From NCBI RefSeq assembly GCF_900104745.1, contig NZ_LT629732.1, positions 5,009,981-5,073,980 on the forward strand: a stretch of DNA of 64,000 nt, given 5' to 3'. Source of the stretch: Actinopolymorpha singaporensis. Lineage in GTDB: Bacteria > Actinomycetota > Actinomycetes > Propionibacteriales > Actinopolymorphaceae. Within the stretch, counting starts at the first letter, position 1. Each line of letters starts with the position of its first letter. Shown piece by piece: positions 41,201 to 50,512 of the stretch. The notes beneath the pieces were generated by a model that had not been told where the DNA came from, searched no databases, and saw only the letters and a list, made by a program, of their open reading frames with translations. Made by a program: the position numbers and the translations under genes.

Positions 41201-41224
41201 ATCGGGTACGCGGCTGCCCGCGCC

Positions 41225-42838
41225 CTACTGCGCCTTGCTCGCGTCGACCAACCAGAACCGGAAGGTGTACAGCGGGTCGAAGGTGTCCTTGACCCCTGAC
41301 ACGCCGTCGCGCACGGCGGCGATCATGTTGTCCTGCCACAGCGGGATCAGGGGCACGTCCTCGGTGGCGATCGTCTGGATCTGCGAGAACGCCTGCTGCC
41401 GCTTCTGCTGGTCAGGTGTGGACTTCTCCTGGGTCAGCAGCTTGTCCATCTGCGGGTTGGAGTAGCCGTAGCCCGCGCCGATGAAGTTGTTCTTGGCGTA
41501 GAACGGCGACAGGTAGTTGTCGGTGTCGGGGAAGTCGGGGTACCACCCGAGCTGCCAGCCGTCGTAGGCACCGGCGGCGTAGTCCTTCTTGTACTGCTCC
41601 CACGACGCCGACTTCAGCGACACCTTGAACAGGCCGCCGGCCTCCAGCTGGCGCTTGATCTCGGCGAACATGTCTGCCGAGGCCTCGCCGTAGTGGTCGG
41701 GGCTGTACCACAGCTGGGCGGTCACCGGGGTGGTCACGCCCGCCTTCTGCAGCAGGCTCTTCGCCTTGGCGAGGTCGGGCTTGTCGCCGAAGGCGGACCT
41801 GAACTTCTCCTCGTGTCCGGGCAGGCCCTTCGGGACCATCGTGTACAGCGGGGTGACGGTGTTGTTGTAGACACCGCTGGCGATGGACTGCCGGTCGAGC
41901 AGGGCGGCCGCGGCCTGACGGACCTCCTTCTTGGCGAAGGGGCCCTTCTTGTTGTTGAAGGCGACGTACTGGATGCCGGTGCCCGAACCCTTGACGACCT
42001 TGACCTTCTTGGACGCGCCGTTCTGCTCCAGGTCCTTCAGGAGCGTGGGGGTGAGCGTGCGGTAGGCCACCTGGACCTCGCCGCTTTCCACCGCGCTCTT
42101 CAGGCTCTTCTCGTCCTTGTAGATCTGGACGAGCACCTTGCTGTTGGACAGCTTCTTCTCGCCCTTGTACTGGTCGTTCGGCTCCAGCACGATCTGCTGG
42201 GTCGGGTCGTACTTCGTCATCTTGTACGGCCCGGAGCCGATGATCTTGTCGTTGCCCATCGGCTGCAGCTTGCCGGCCGGGTACTTCTCGTCCGGCACGA
42301 TGGAGGCCGCCGCGGTGGTGAGCCGGAACGGCCAGGTCGCGTCGGCGAACTTCAGGTGGAAGACCGCGGTCTGCGGGTCCTTCGCCTCGGTGGAGGCGAG
42401 CTGGTCGGCGAAGATGCTGGACGGCCCGTTGGGGTCGGCGATCTTCAGCATCCGGTCGAAGGAGAACTTCACGTCCTTGCTCGTCAGCGGGCTGCCGTCG
42501 GAGAACTTGAGGTCCTTCTTCAGGGTGCAGGTGTAGGTCTTCGGGTCGGTGAACTCACACTTCTCGGCCGCGTCGGGCTTCGGGGTGCTCCCGCCCGGCG
42601 GAATGGACAGCAGCGTCTGCGCCGAGTTGTAGAGGATCTCCCAGCCCGGGTTGTCGTAGGACCCGGACGGGTCCACCGTGCCGAAGGCGTCGGTCGTGCC
42701 GAAGACCAGGGGCGCCTTGCCCGCGCCGCCGCCGCTCTCGGTGTCGCTGCCGGACTGGCCGCCGCACGCGGTGACGGCGAGGGCCAACGCACCGCCCGCC
42801 GCCAGCACCCGCACCTTCCGGCTGGTGAATGGTCGCAT
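41225..42838 (-). CDS. ABC transporter substrate-binding lipoprotein (family 5, peptide type)
   Basis: 537 residues from ATG at 42838 (GAGGTGG 6-7 nt upstream; in-frame starts 4 and 6 codons earlier lack this). Lipobox LALAVTAC, lipidated C25. SBP_bac_5 fold: KKDLKFSDGSPLTSKDVKFSFDRM, IIGSGPYKMTKYDP, EVRQAAAALLDRQSI, and late DEVPLIPLW-like segment. Captures peptides or a similar ligand. The 302-bp gap to metH (42839-43140) has no gene; TTCCGT-17-TATGGT on the minus strand may be its promoter. Confidence 0.92.
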   Translation of the reverse strand: MRPFTSRKVRVLAAGGALALAVTACGGQSGSDTESGGGAGKAPLVFGTTDAFGTVDPSGSYDNPGWEILYNSAQTLLSIPPGGSTPKPDAAEKCEFTDPKTYTCTLKKDLKFSDGSPLTSKDVKFSFDRMLKIADPNGPSSIFADQLASTEAKDPQTAVFHLKFADATWPFRLTTAAASIVPDEKYPAGKLQPMGNDKIIGSGPYKMTKYDPTQQIVLEPNDQYKGEKKLSNSKVLVQIYKDEKSLKSAVESGEVQVAYRTLTPTLLKDLEQNGASKKVKVVKGSGTGIQYVAFNNKKGPFAKKEVRQAAAALLDRQSIASGVYNNTVTPLYTMVPKGLPGHEEKFRSAFGDKPDLAKAKSLLQKAGVTTPVTAQLWYSPDHYGEASADMFAEIKRQLEAGGLFKVSLKSASWEQYKKDYAAGAYDGWQLGWYPDFPDTDNYLSPFYAKNNFIGAGYGYSNPQMDKLLTQEKSTPDQQKRQQAFSQIQTIATEDVPLIPLWQDNMIAAVRDGVSGVKDTFDPLYTFRFWLVDASKAQ

Positions 42839-43140
42839 GTTCCACCTCATCGTCAAGGGTGGGCCTGGAGCGGCCCGCCCCGCACCATAGCCGTCCGTGA
42901 CCAGCTACGGAATGTCAGACCTCTCACGTTGGCGTAGCGATTGCACAACAAATCCTCGGAAGCACGGAGAGTATGCCGGAAGTACGGCGGGTGGCCGGGC
43001 TCGTTGACGTGGGATCTTCGTCGCCACCGGGTCCCGTTGCCGGTGAACACCTGCTACCGAACCGCGACGAAACGGCCGGGGGCCGACGCCTGAGCGTGAA
43101 CGACACCCGACCGCATCGTGACGACACGGAACCGATCAGC

Positions 43141-46100
43141 TCAGGTGTTGAAGTACTTCGCCTCGGGGTGGTGCACGACGATCGCGTCGGTCGACTGCTC
43201 CGGGTGCAGCTGGAACTCCTCCGACAAGGTGACGCCGATCCGCTCCGGCCGCAGCAACTCCACGATCTTGGCCCGGTCCTCGAGGTCCGGGCACGCGCCG
43301 TACCCCAGAGAGAAGCGCGCGCCACGGTAGCCGAGCTTGTGGATCATCGCCTGCAGGTCGGAATCGTCGTCGTCCCCGGCATACCCCAGCTCGGCCCGGA
43401 TGCGGGCGTGCCAGTACTCCGCCAGCGCCTCGGCCAGCTGTACCGACAGGCCGTGCAGCTCGAGGTACTCGCGGTAGTGGTTGTCCGCGAACAGCTTCGC
43501 CGTCTCCTCACCGATCCGCGACCCGATGGTCACCACGGTGAAGCCGACCACGTCGGTCTCCCCGGACTCCTCGGGCCGGAAGAAGTCCGACAGGCACAGG
43601 TGCCGGTCGCGCTTCTGCCGTGGGAATGTGAACCGGCAGCGTTCGGCACCGCCGTCGCCGAGCACCACCAGGTCGTCACCCTTGGCCACCGCGGGGTAGT
43701 AGCCGTAGACCACCGCCGCCTCGAGCAGCCCTTCCGTCTGTACGCGGTCCAGCAGCGCCCGCAGCCGCGGCCGGCCCTCGGTCTCGACCAGCTCCTCGTA
43801 GCTCGGGCCGTCCTTTCCGCGGCCGGGCTTGAGCCCCCACTGGCCGAGGAAGAGCGCCCGCTCGTCCAGCATCGACGCGTAGTCGGCCAGCGGGATGCCC
43901 TTGACCACCCGGTCACCCCAGAACGGCGGGGTGGGCACGGGGTTGTCGATGCTCACGTCGGAGCGCGCGGGCATCTCCTCCGGCGGGGTCTCGGTCACCT
44001 TGGCCGCGCTCACCCGCCGCTTGCGCAGTGCGGGCAGCTCCGCGCCGGGTACGCCGCGCTTCACACCCATCACGGCGTCCATCAGCCGCAGCCCCTCGAA
44101 GGCGTCCCGGGCGTAACGGACCTCCCCGTCGTACATCTCGGCGAGGTCCTGCTCGACGTAGCTGCGGGTCAGCGCCGCACCCCCGAGCAGGACGGGCCAC
44201 TTGTCCGCCTTGCCGCGGGTGTTGATCTCCTGGAGGTTCTCCTTCATGATCACGGTGCTCTTGACCAGCAGGCCGGACATCCCGATCGCGTCCGCGCGGT
44301 GTTCCTCGGCGGCGTCCAGGATGAGGTTGATCGGCTGCTTGATGCCGAGGTTCACGACGTTGTAGCCGTTGTTGGAAAGGATGATGTCCACGAGGTTCTT
44401 GCCGATGTCGTGAACGTCGCCCTTGACGGTGGCCAGCACGATCGTGCCCTTGCCCTCGTCGTCGGTCTTCTCCATGTGCGGCTCGAGGTAGGCGACCGCG
44501 GTCTTCATCACCTCGGCCGACTGCAGCACGAACGGCAGCTGCATCTGGCCGCTGCCGAACAGCTCACCGACCACCTTCATGCCGGAGAGCAACTCGTCGT
44601 TGACGATCTCCAGGGCGGGCCGGCCGGAGTCCAGGGCCTCCTGCAGGTCGGCCTCCAGGCCGTTGGCCTCGCCGTCGACGATGCGCCGCTGCAGGCGTTC
44701 GCCCAGCGGAAGCGCCGCGAGCTCCTGCGCCCGGCTCTCCTTGGTGTCCGACGTCTTCACCCCGGCGAACAGCTCCAGCAGCCGCGTCAGCGGGTCGTAG
44801 TCCTCCCGCCGGCGGTCGTAGATCAGGTCCAGGGCGACCTCACGGTGCTCCTCCGGGATGCGGGCGATCGGCAGGATCTTGCTGGCGTGCACGATGGCGG
44901 CGTCCAGGCCTGCCTGTACGCACTCGTGCAGGAAGACGGAGTTGAGCACCTGGCGGGCCGCCGGGTTGAGGCCGAAGGAGATGTTCGACAGGCCCAGCAC
45001 CGTCTGGACGTCCGGGTGCGCCTCCTTCAGCCGGCGGATGGCCTCGATGGTCTCGATGCCGTCCTTGCGGCTGTCCTCCTGCCCGGTGGCCAGGGTGAAC
45101 GTCAGGCAGTCGATCAGGATGTCGGACTCGTTCATCCCCCACTGCCCGGTGAGGGTGTCGATGAGGCGCTCGGCGATGGCGAGCTTCTTGTCCGCCGTAC
45201 GCGCCTGGCCCTCCTCGTCGATGGTGAGTGCGACCACCGCGGCGCCGAACTCGCGCACCAGCGGCATGATCTTCGCGAACCGGCTGTCCGGTCCCTCGCC
45301 GTCCTCGAAGTTGACGGAGTTGATCGCGCACCGGCCGCCGAAGGCCTCCAGGCCCGCCTCGAGCACCGGCGGCTCGGTGGAGTCCAGCATGATCGGAAGG
45401 GTGGAGGCGGTGGCCAGCCGGGACGCGATCTCGCGCATGTCGGCGACGCCGTCGCGGCCGACGTAGTCCACACACAGGTCGAGGATGTGCGAGCCGTCCC
45501 GGATCTGCGCCCGGGCGATGTCGATGCAGTCCTCCCAGCGGCCGGCGACCATCGCCTCGCGGAACGCCTTGCTGCCGTTGGCGTTGGTGCGTTCGCCGAT
45601 GGCGAGGTACGACGTGTCCTGCCGGAACGGCACGTGCTGGTAGAGGCTGGACGTGCCCGGCTCCCGGCGCGGGCTACGCGGAGTGAGCTCCCGCCCGCCC
45701 ACCCGCTCGACGACCTGGCGGATGTGCTCGGGGGTGGTGCCGCAGCATCCGCCCACCAGCGCCAGGCCGTAGTCGGCGACGAAGTTCTCGTGCGCGTCGG
45801 CCAGCTCCTGCGGCGTCAGCGGGTAGCGGGCGCCGTCGGAGGTGAGCTCGGGCAGGCCGGCGTTGGGCATGCAGGACAACAATGTGCCGGAGTGCTGCGC
45901 GAGGTACCGCAGGTGCTCGCTCATCTCCGCCGGGCCGGTCGCGCAGTTGAGCCCGATCACGTCGACGCCGAGCGGCTCCAGCGCGGTCAGCGCGGCACCG
46001 ATCTCCGATCCGAGCAGCATCGCGCCGGTGGTCTCCACGGTGACCGAGGCGATGATCGGCACGTCGGCGCCCAGCTCGGCGATCGCCCGCTTGGCGCCGA

Positions 46101-46617
46101 GGATCGCCGCCTTGGTCTGCAGGAGGTCCTGGGAGGTCTCCACGATGAGGGCGTCGGCGCCGCCCTCGATCAGGCCGGCGGCATTGAGCTGGTAGGCGTC
46201 GCGCAGGACGGCGTACGGCACGTGCCCGAGCGAGGGCAGCTTCGTGCCCGGCCCCATCGAGCCCAGCACCCACCGGGGCCGGTCGGGAGTGGAGTACCTG
46301 TCGGCGACCTCGCGGGCCAGCCGGGCGCCGGCCAGGGACAGCTCGTGGACACGGTCGGCGATGTCGTACTCACTCAGCGCGGCGAAGTTGGCACCGAAGG
46401 TGTTGGTCTCCACACAGTCCGAGCCGGCCTCGAAGTAGGGCTCGTGCACCGAGCGGACGATGTCCGGCCGGGTGATGTTGAGGACCTCGTTGCAGCCGTC
46501 GTGGCCCTCGAAGTCGTCCAGCGAGGGGTCGTGGGCCTGCAACATCGTTCCCATCGCACCGTCCGCCACGAGAACGCGTTCACGAAGTGCCTGGCGAAAG
46601 GTGGAGGTGTGGCTCAC
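43141..46617 (-). CDS. metH: Cobalamin-dependent methionine synthase MetH
   Basis: 1158 residues with all four modules. Homocysteine domain (1-310) with zinc ligands C225, C291 and C292 (GGCCGTTPEH); pterin/methyltetrahydrofolate domain (about 330-620, GERTNANGS, NSVNFEDG); B12-binding module with the lower ligand H736 in GDVHDIGKNLV; and the SAM-dependent reactivation domain (about 930-1150, ending LHPEQSTDAIVVHHPEAKYF). GTG start at 46617 with AGGAG upstream. No cobalamin riboswitch was seen in the 256-bp upstream region. Confidence 0.97.
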   Translation of the reverse strand: MSHTSTFRQALRERVLVADGAMGTMLQAHDPSLDDFEGHDGCNEVLNITRPDIVRSVHEPYFEAGSDCVETNTFGANFAALSEYDIADRVHELSLAGARLAREVADRYSTPDRPRWVLGSMGPGTKLPSLGHVPYAVLRDAYQLNAAGLIEGGADALIVETSQDLLQTKAAILGAKRAIAELGADVPIIASVTVETTGAMLLGSEIGAALTALEPLGVDVIGLNCATGPAEMSEHLRYLAQHSGTLLSCMPNAGLPELTSDGARYPLTPQELADAHENFVADYGLALVGGCCGTTPEHIRQVVERVGGRELTPRSPRREPGTSSLYQHVPFRQDTSYLAIGERTNANGSKAFREAMVAGRWEDCIDIARAQIRDGSHILDLCVDYVGRDGVADMREIASRLATASTLPIMLDSTEPPVLEAGLEAFGGRCAINSVNFEDGEGPDSRFAKIMPLVREFGAAVVALTIDEEGQARTADKKLAIAERLIDTLTGQWGMNESDILIDCLTFTLATGQEDSRKDGIETIEAIRRLKEAHPDVQTVLGLSNISFGLNPAARQVLNSVFLHECVQAGLDAAIVHASKILPIARIPEEHREVALDLIYDRRREDYDPLTRLLELFAGVKTSDTKESRAQELAALPLGERLQRRIVDGEANGLEADLQEALDSGRPALEIVNDELLSGMKVVGELFGSGQMQLPFVLQSAEVMKTAVAYLEPHMEKTDDEGKGTIVLATVKGDVHDIGKNLVDIILSNNGYNVVNLGIKQPINLILDAAEEHRADAIGMSGLLVKSTVIMKENLQEINTRGKADKWPVLLGGAALTRSYVEQDLAEMYDGEVRYARDAFEGLRLMDAVMGVKRGVPGAELPALRKRRVSAAKVTETPPEEMPARSDVSIDNPVPTPPFWGDRVVKGIPLADYASMLDERALFLGQWGLKPGRGKDGPSYEELVETEGRPRLRALLDRVQTEGLLEAAVVYGYYPAVAKGDDLVVLGDGGAERCRFTFPRQKRDRHLCLSDFFRPEESGETDVVGFTVVTIGSRIGEETAKLFADNHYREYLELHGLSVQLAEALAEYWHARIRAELGYAGDDDDSDLQAMIHKLGYRGARFSLGYGACPDLEDRAKIVELLRPERIGVTLSEEFQLHPEQSTDAIVVHHPEAKYFNT

Positions 46618-46873
46618 GAGGGTCGCTCCTTTTGATCGGCTGATCGGGACAGACCGCCACCAGCGTACCCAGGGTGTCCACCAACCGGACGGCGTTCCTG
46701 GAGTCCGAGATCATCGAGCTCCGAGATCACCGGCGGGTGGCGCCCGGCACGTCGCGACGTGCGTGACGGCGAAGCCACGTAGGCTATCGGAGGCGGTGTC
46801 CGGAGGGTCCGGCATAGTTGGCGGGTCCGGCACCGTGCGGCGTCGGACACCGACGACAGGGAGGACGATCCAC

Positions 46874-47743
46874 GTGCTCGAGCTCGAAGGCTCGCCGGAA
46901 CTGGAAGACCCGGTCCTCCTCGCGGCCTTCGAGGGATGGAACGACGCCGCCGACGCGGCGAGTTCCGCACTCGACCACCTGGCGAAGGTGTGGAAGGCCC
47001 AGCCACTGGGTGAGCTCGGCTCCGACGACTACTACGACTACCAGGTCAACCGGCCCTCGGTCGGCGCCGACGCGAAGGGCGTACGCCGGATCACCTGGCC
47101 CGCCACCCGCGTCCTGGTCGCCCGGCCGCCGGACGCGCCCCGCGACGTGATCCTGGTCCGCGGCATCGAGCCCAACATGCGGTGGCGGCAGTTCTGCGCG
47201 GAGATCCTGGACGTCGCCGACAGCCTCGGCGCGGAGATGGCGGTCCTGCTCGGCGCCCTGCTGGCCGACAGCCCGCACACCCGGCCGATCCCGGTCACCG
47301 CGAGCGCCACCGATCCCGAGCTCGCCTCGGCGCTCGGCCTGGAGGCGCCGACGTACGAAGGCCCGACCGGCGTCCTGGGGGTCCTGCAGGAGGCCTGCCA
47401 CAGCGAGAGCCTTCCGGCGGTGTCGTTCTGGGCGGCCGTCCCCCACTACGTCGCGTCCAGCCCGTGCCCGAAGGCCACCCTCGCCCTGCTCCGCAAGGTC
47501 GAGGACCTGCTGGACCTGACGGTGCCGCTCGGCGACCTGCCCGAGGACGCCCGTGCCTGGGAGCGCGGCGTGGACGACCTGGCCCGCGACGACACCGAGG
47601 TGTCGGAGTACGTCCAGTCGCTGGAGCAGGCCCGCGACGCGGCCGACCTGCCGGAGGCCACGGGCGAGGCGATCGCGAAGGAGTTCGAGCGGTACCTCCG
47701 CCGGCGCCCGGACCGCGGCAGCGGAGACCAGGGCCCGGTGTAG
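46874..47743 (+). CDS. PAC2-family protein
   Basis: 289 residues from GTG at 46874 (GGGAGG 9 nt upstream). Matches the PAC2 family seen in proteasome assembly chaperone 2 and its actinobacterial relatives: PVLLAAFEGWNDAADAASSALDHL, DVILVRGIEPNMRWRQFCAEIL, MAVLLGALLADSPHTRPIPV and VSFWAAVPHYVASSPCPKATLALL. Function in bacteria is not established; a link with the Pup-proteasome is only suggestive. Divergent from metH. Confidence 0.88.
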   Translation: MLELEGSPELEDPVLLAAFEGWNDAADAASSALDHLAKVWKAQPLGELGSDDYYDYQVNRPSVGADAKGVRRITWPATRVLVARPPDAPRDVILVRGIEPNMRWRQFCAEILDVADSLGAEMAVLLGALLADSPHTRPIPVTASATDPELASALGLEAPTYEGPTGVLGVLQEACHSESLPAVSFWAAVPHYVASSPCPKATLALLRKVEDLLDLTVPLGDLPEDARAWERGVDDLARDDTEVSEYVQSLEQARDAADLPEATGEAIAKEFERYLRRRPDRGSGDQGPV

Positions 47744-47758
47744 GCCTCGGTGTAGGGC

Positions 47759-48331
47759 TCAGGTTCGGCCCCCGGCGCCCTCCCCGCTTCGTCGTTCGCG
47801 CATCGCCCGCATCTTGTGCCGGGCGCCGCAGCTGCGCATGCTGCACCACACGCCCTGGTTGCCCGGAGACCGGTCGTAGAAGACCCACCTGCAGTCCGGC
47901 GAGGCGCAGACCTTGAGCCGGTCGCGCCGGCCGGCCACCTCCTCGGTGGCCAGCGTCGCCAGCAGGCCGCCGACGAACTCTCCTAGCGGGGATCCGCCGG
48001 CCGGCGGAATGAGCGGCGTGCCGTCGGGGCTCCACCGCGGCGGCCGCAGCGAGCTCTCGGCGTGGGCGTTCAGGGTGTCGTGCACCCGGTCGCCGGTCGA
48101 GCCGTCGAGGTGGTCCCGGATCGCCTCCCGCAGCCGGACGAGCCCGGCCAGCCCGTCGGCGTCGACCTCCTCGGCGGCCGCCGGCCCGGCGTGCGCGGCC
48201 AGCCACTCCCGCGCGCTCGGCAGGTCGGCCCAGGCGTCCTGGCCGTGCAGGAACCTCACCGAGTTGCAGAACTCCTCGACCCGGGCGAGCGGCCCGGGCG
48301 CAGCCGGTCGGTCGTACACCATGCGGCTCAC
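47759..48331 (-). CDS. ABATE/CGNR-type zinc-finger transcriptional regulator
   Basis: 190 residues from GTG at 48331 (AGGGGG upstream; ATG 48322 also possible). The N-terminal part is an ABATE (stress-induced, putative RNA- or ligand-binding) domain (FCNSVRFLHGQDAW, LVRLREAIRDHL). The C-terminus is a CGNR zinc finger: C-x4-C-RWVFYDRSPG, then WCSMRSCGARHKMRAMRER. The usual CGNR is CGAR here. Divergent from the hydrolase gene across an operator-like array, so it probably represses both. Confidence 0.88.
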   Translation of the reverse strand: MSRMVYDRPAAPGPLARVEEFCNSVRFLHGQDAWADLPSAREWLAAHAGPAAAEEVDADGLAGLVRLREAIRDHLDGSTGDRVHDTLNAHAESSLRPPRWSPDGTPLIPPAGGSPLGEFVGGLLATLATEEVAGRRDRLKVCASPDCRWVFYDRSPGNQGVWCSMRSCGARHKMRAMRERRSGEGAGGRT

Positions 48332-48397
48332 GTTACCCCCTGAGGCGTTGCACCGGTAACGCACGCCTGTTACCGTCATCGGCGTCCTACCGGTAAC
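48332..48397. promoter_or_regulatory. Operator array between the CGNR regulator and hydrolase genes
   Basis: Four copies of one hexamer: GTTACC at 48332 and 48369, GGTAAC at 48355 and 48392. Each GTTACC is followed by GGTAAC after exactly 17 bp, and the whole unit repeats with a 37-bp period; the inner pair also forms GGTAAC-8-GTTACC. It fills the 80-bp divergent region and the first copy touches the regulator's start codon. Regulator binding is inferred. Confidence 0.65.
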
Positions 48398-48411
48398 GCG
48401 AAGGAGCCGAC

Positions 48412-49248
48412 ATGACCACCGCCCCGGAGCTGACCGAGGAGTACCGCAGCCCGCACGGCGCCGTGCTGTGGACCCGCCTGGGCGCAGGGCCGCCGGTGGT
48501 TCTGCTGCACGGAACGCCGTTCTCCTCCTACGTCTGGCGCGACGTCGCCGCGGGGCTCGCCGCCCGCCACACGGTGTACCTCTGGGACATGCCCGGCTAC
48601 GGGCGGTCGGAGATGCGAGCGGGGCAGGAGGTGTCCCTGGCCGCGCAGCAGGAGGTGTTCACCGGCCTGCTCCGGCTCTGGGGCCTGTCCGCGGGAGGCG
48701 TACGGCCGGCGGTGGTGGCGCACGACATCGGAGGCGCGGTCGCGTTGCGCACGACGCTGCTCGACGGCGTGCCGTACGACCGGCTGGCGCTGTTGGACGC
48801 GGTCGCGTTGCGTCCGTGGGGCAGCGACTTCTTCCGCCTGATGGGCGGCCACGGCGAGGTCTTCGCGCGGTTGCCGCACCGCCAGCACGAGGCGCTGGTC
48901 CGCAGCTACGTGTCCACCGCCACCGCGCGCCCGCTCGACCCGGACGTGCTGGACGCCCTGGTGGAACCCTGGCTCGGCGACCGCGGCCGGTCGGCGTTCT
49001 ACCGGCAGATCGAGCAGGGTGACCAGCAGTTCACCGCGGAGATCGAGGACCGCTACTGCGACCTCGACCTGCCCGTGCTCGTCGGGTGGGGCGCGCAGGA
49101 CCAGTGGCTGCCGCCCGAGCACGCGAGCAGGTTGGCCGCCGCGATCCCCGGTGCCCGCTTGGAGTTGTTCGCGGGCGCCGGCCACCTGGTGCAGGAGGAC
49201 GCACCCGGCCGGCTCACCGGCGTCCTCGCGGACTTTCTCTCCCGCTGA
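48412..49248 (+). CDS. Alpha/beta hydrolase with aspartate nucleophile (epoxide hydrolase/haloalkane dehalogenase type)
   Basis: 278 residues. Oxyanion-hole motif HGTP (33-36), nucleophile D105 in AHDIGGAV (instead of Ser), catalytic acid D230 (GAQDQW) and H258 (GAGHLVQED). Aspartate in the nucleophile elbow is the hallmark of haloalkane and fluoroacetate dehalogenases and epoxide hydrolases. ATG start preceded by AAGGAG. Probably regulated by the divergent CGNR protein. Confidence 0.88.
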   Translation: MTTAPELTEEYRSPHGAVLWTRLGAGPPVVLLHGTPFSSYVWRDVAAGLAARHTVYLWDMPGYGRSEMRAGQEVSLAAQQEVFTGLLRLWGLSAGGVRPAVVAHDIGGAVALRTTLLDGVPYDRLALLDAVALRPWGSDFFRLMGGHGEVFARLPHRQHEALVRSYVSTATARPLDPDVLDALVEPWLGDRGRSAFYRQIEQGDQQFTAEIEDRYCDLDLPVLVGWGAQDQWLPPEHASRLAAAIPGARLELFAGAGHLVQEDAPGRLTGVLADFLSR

Positions 49249-49257
49249 CGGCCCGCG

Positions 49258-50484
49258 TCAGAGCACGACGCCGAGCAGCGCGTCGCACACGTCGCGGACC
49301 AACTCCGGCGCGGCCTCGTCCGTGCCGCCGCCGGCCAGGGTCTCGTCGGCCCAGGCGTCGACCACGCCCAGCGCGGCCGGGGCGTCCAGGTCGGCGGCCA
49401 GCGCCTCGCGTACGCCCTGCAGCACCTTCCCCGCGTCGGCGGCGCCCGACCGGAGCGCGGCGGTACGCCAGCGGTTCAGCCGGTTGGTCGCCGCGGCCAG
49501 GCCGGCGGGCGTCCACTCCCAGTCGTCGCGGTAGTGGTGGGCGAGCACGGCCAGCCGGATCGCGCTCGGGTCGGCACCCTCGCCCCGCAGCTGGGAGGAG
49601 AAGACGAGGTTGCCCTTGGACTTCGACATCTTCTCGCCGTCCAGGGCGACCATCCCCTGGTAGACGTAGGAGTGCGCGAACGGCGCCTCACCGGTCAGCA
49701 CCTGCGCGGCCGAGGCGCACATCTCGTGGTGGGGGAAGATCAGGTCAGAGCCGCCACCCTGCACGTCGAAGCCCATGCCGAGGTACTTCAGCGCGATCGC
49801 GGCGCACTCGACGTGCCAGCCCGGCCGGCCGCGGCCGACCGCGGTGTCCCAGGCCGGCTCGCCCGGGCGTTCGTGCCGCCACATCAGGGAGTCCAGCGGG
49901 TCGCGCTTGCCGGGCCGGTCCGGGTCGCCGCCGCGCTCGGCGAACAGCTCGCGCATCTGCCCGGGCGACAACCGGGACACCTGGCCGAACGCCGGGTCGG
50001 CCGCCACCGGGAAGTAGATGTCGCCGTCCACGTCGTACGCGCCGCCGCGTCCGCGCAGCACCTCGATCGCCTCGACGATGTACGGGATGGCCTCCACCGC
50101 ACCGACGAACTCCTCCGGCGGGAGCACCCGCAGCGCGGCCATGTCCTCGCAGAAGAGCTCGGTCTGCCGCTGCGCCAGCGCCTGCCACGGCTCCCCCGTC
50201 TGCTCCGCACGCTCCAGCAGGGGGTCGTCGACATCGGTGACGTTCTGGACGTAGTGGACCGCGAGCCCGGCGTCGCGCCAGGCCCGGCCGAGCAGGTCGA
50301 ACGCGACGTAGGTGGCCGAGTGGCCGAGGTGGGTGGCGTCGTAGGGCGTGATGCCGCAGACGTACAGGCGGGCGTCGGGTCCGCGCGCACTGAGCCGGCG
50401 GGCGCCGCTGGCCTGGTCGTGGACCATGGGCACCTGCCCGGGTCCGGGAAGCTGGGGAACCTCGGGAGCCGACCAAGCCTTCAT
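49258..50484 (-). CDS. mshC: Cysteine:GlcN-Ins ligase MshC (mycothiol biosynthesis)
   Basis: 408 residues from ATG at 50484. Cysteinyl-tRNA-synthetase-like catalytic domain without the tRNA-binding end: zinc-binding C43 ([17 protein letters not shown], the HIGH-type motif about 52-55), [11 protein letters not shown], and KMSKS-like EKMSKSKGN near 287. Joins L-cysteine to GlcN-inositol. TAGGCT (50493-50498) 8 nt before the ATG suggests its own leaderless promoter within the operon. Last gene of the phosphatase-DUF3090-SCO1664 series. Confidence 0.95.
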   Translation of the reverse strand: MKAWSAPEVPQLPGPGQVPMVHDQASGARRLSARGPDARLYVCGITPYDATHLGHSATYVAFDLLGRAWRDAGLAVHYVQNVTDVDDPLLERAEQTGEPWQALAQRQTELFCEDMAALRVLPPEEFVGAVEAIPYIVEAIEVLRGRGGAYDVDGDIYFPVAADPAFGQVSRLSPGQMRELFAERGGDPDRPGKRDPLDSLMWRHERPGEPAWDTAVGRGRPGWHVECAAIALKYLGMGFDVQGGGSDLIFPHHEMCASAAQVLTGEAPFAHSYVYQGMVALDGEKMSKSKGNLVFSSQLRGEGADPSAIRLAVLAHHYRDDWEWTPAGLAAATNRLNRWRTAALRSGAADAGKVLQGVREALAADLDAPAALGVVDAWADETLAGGGTDEAAPELVRDVCDALLGVVL

Positions 50485-50512
50485 GGTGGTCGAGCCTAGC
50501 GGTCGAACGCCG

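Noticed and set aside
42973-46635. Very long open frame (1220 codons) antisense to metH
   Set aside because: Composition is that of a GC-rich complement strand, with no domain; metH is complete on the other strand.
46618-46873. Cobalamin riboswitch before metH
   Set aside because: No B12-box or matching stem pattern found on the minus strand; only a Shine-Dalgarno near the start.
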